Origin: Amycolatopsis jiangsuensis
Lineage (GTDB): Bacteria; Actinomycetota; Actinomycetes; Mycobacteriales; Pseudonocardiaceae
DNA: 64,000 bases
Direction of reading: 5' to 3'
Assembly (NCBI RefSeq): GCF_014204865.1
Contig: NZ_JACHMG010000001.1
Location: forward strand, 7,652,501-7,716,500
The position numbers and the translations under genes are program-made. Shown one piece after another: positions 63,182-64,000 of the stretch (its first letter is position 1; each line of letters begins with the position of its first letter). The notes beneath the pieces are model-generated. The model did not search any database. It was not told where the DNA came from and worked only from the letters and a program-made list of their open reading frames with translations.

Positions 63182-63757
63182 TCACTCGTCCGGCATTCCC
63201 GCGACCACCTCGCGGAAGGTCGTGGTGACTTCGTCCACGCACACGGCGAAGCTGTCCCGGCCGCCCGCGTCGATCCATCGCGCGAACGCGTTCTCGAACA
63301 CGAGCCCGGCGATCCGGGCCACGAGTTCGGCTTCTGCCGGCGAGGCGCCGCGATCCTGCAGCGCCTCGCCGAGCACGGCGGTGACCGCGGCGAGCTTCGT
63401 CCGCTCGCGTTCCCGCAGTTCCGCGCTGGCCGAGATCACCGCGCGTCGCTCGGCCGTCCGCTCGATCCGTGTCACCAGCAGGGCGCCGGTTTCGCGTATC
63501 GCGCGCAGGGCCGCGGACAGCGGGTCGGCCTCCGCTTCGACCGCGCGCACTGCCTCGGCCATCACCGGCGGTAGCTGCTCGCTGCGGGCGAACAGCACCT
63601 CGCGCTTGTCCGGGAAGTAGCGGAAGTAGGAGCGGCGGGTGATCCCGGCGCGCTCGGCGATCTGCGTGATGGTGACCTCGTCGTAGCCATGGGTGCTGAA
63701 CAGGTCCAACGCGGCTCGCGTCAGTCGCTGTTCGGTCCCCGGATCCCACCTTGCCAC
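63182..63757 (-). CDS. TetR/AcrR family transcriptional regulator
   Basis: A 191-residue TetR repressor. The helix-turn-helix is ITQIAERAGITRRSYFRYFPDKREVLFA (about residues 30-57), and the C-terminal domain is of the MftR-like type, with FENAFARWIDAGG near the end. The start is GTG 63757. It is divergent from the truncated gene at the right edge; two inverted copies of a 14-bp operator sequence lie between them. It is therefore probably the direct repressor of that gene and of itself. Confidence 0.87.
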   Translation of the reverse strand: MARWDPGTEQRLTRAALDLFSTHGYDEVTITQIAERAGITRRSYFRYFPDKREVLFARSEQLPPVMAEAVRAVEAEADPLSAALRAIRETGALLVTRIERTAERRAVISASAELRERERTKLAAVTAVLGEALQDRGASPAEAELVARIAGLVFENAFARWIDAGGRDSFAVCVDEVTTTFREVVAGMPDE

Positions 63758-63774
63758 CCGGTCAGGCTACCAGT

Positions 63775-63830
63775 GATGTCTCACTGTGCCGTCACCTGTG
63801 CTACGGTTGGTGATGACACAGTGAGACATC
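63775..63830. promoter_or_regulatory. 14-bp inverted-repeat operator pair
   Basis: GATGTCTCACTGTG (63775-63788) and CACAGTGAGACATC (63817-63830) are perfect inverted copies with a 28-bp spacer. Each half contains the quasi-palindrome TGTCTCACTGTG. They lie 18 bp from both divergent start codons and probably bracket the promoters. Confidence 0.75.
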
Positions 63831-63847
63831 GTGGGAGGAGGCGCGGG

Positions 63848-64000
63848 ATGGCGGAGCACACGCGGTCCGGCGAGATCTGGGTGCTGGGGGCGACCGGGCG
63901 GATCGGCCGGTCGGTGGTGGCGGGGCTGGCCCGGCAGGGCGTCGATCCGGTCCTGGTCGGCAGGCGCCGTGCGGCCCTGGTCGCCCTGCAGGCCGGATCC
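63848..64000 (+). CDS. Rossmann-fold NAD(P)-binding protein, saccharopine-dehydrogenase-like (3' partial)
   Basis: The first 51 codons of a gene cut by the window edge. The product begins MAEHTRSGEIWVLGATGRIGRSVVAGLARQG, with a GATGxIG nucleotide-binding turn and VLVGRR after the second strand, as in saccharopine dehydrogenase-like or NmrA/SDR-like proteins. GGGAGGAG precedes ATG 63848. It is likely controlled by the divergent TetR. Family placement is provisional. Confidence 0.75.
   Translation, partial: MAEHTRSGEIWVLGATGRIGRSVVAGLARQGVDPVLVGRRRAALVALQAGS

Overview
The window is high-GC actinomycete DNA. The gene content fits the family Pseudonocardiaceae, most likely an Amycolatopsis-type organism. 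Supporting signs are an F420-linked oxidoreductase and a Ddn-like protein, a 180-kDa NAD-glutamate dehydrogenase, a DUF6292 gene, type VII secretion-type small proteins, frequent GTG starts and 4-bp stop/start overlaps. This assignment is an inference from gene families; no rRNA is present.

Layout. 1-8,300 is loosely packed: the 3' end of a YciO-type gene, a flavin monooxygenase divergent from its TetR regulator, an orphan type II thioesterase, a Ddn-like reductase, tRNA-Arg(TCT) and a secreted I36-type inhibitor. It contains several long stretches where I find no convincing gene but strong hairpins. 8,325-9,192 is one IS5-family insertion sequence that landed exactly on the stop codon of a LacI-type gene carrying a ~310-residue low-complexity insert. 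11,255-25,211 is housekeeping: an MFS exporter, a CopD-CtaG fusion, EttA, a large TPR-like/disordered protein, NAD-GDH, a hotdog thioesterase and a conserved hypothetical. 25,216-27,125 is a three-gene type VII substrate-like cassette.

28,206-39,347 preserves, in recognisable order, the block known from Mycobacterium tuberculosis as Rv2471-Rv2464c (aglA, glbO, HNH, ctaJ, DUF5130, pepN, Rv2466c-like, rpiB, nei2). Three genes are interpolated: an MscS channel, a metallo-hydrolase, and a striking protein made of 20 hexapeptide repeats (GTRVTx).

40,986-42,303 is a leaderless LLM oxidoreductase plus ketosteroid-isomerase-like pair under a perfect KstR-type operator. 42,799-48,424 is a polyol/three-carbon locus: a four-gene operon (MFS, SDR, FAD oxidase, FGGY kinase) with a strong promoter and an intrinsic terminator with a U-tract in its leader, converging on a GlpP-family antiterminator gene. 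I propose that GlpP controls this leader.

49,556-61,030 is a complete-looking nicotinate (maleamate-pathway) catabolic operon. It has a three-subunit molybdenum hydroxylase with a CoxG-like helper, NicC, an MFS transporter, NicX, a single-chain NicF-NicD fusion and NicE, with a MarR regulator beside it. The right end holds a DUF1345 membrane protein, a secreted sialidase-fold protein, and a TetR gene divergent from a truncated Rossmann-fold gene across a 14-bp inverted repeat.
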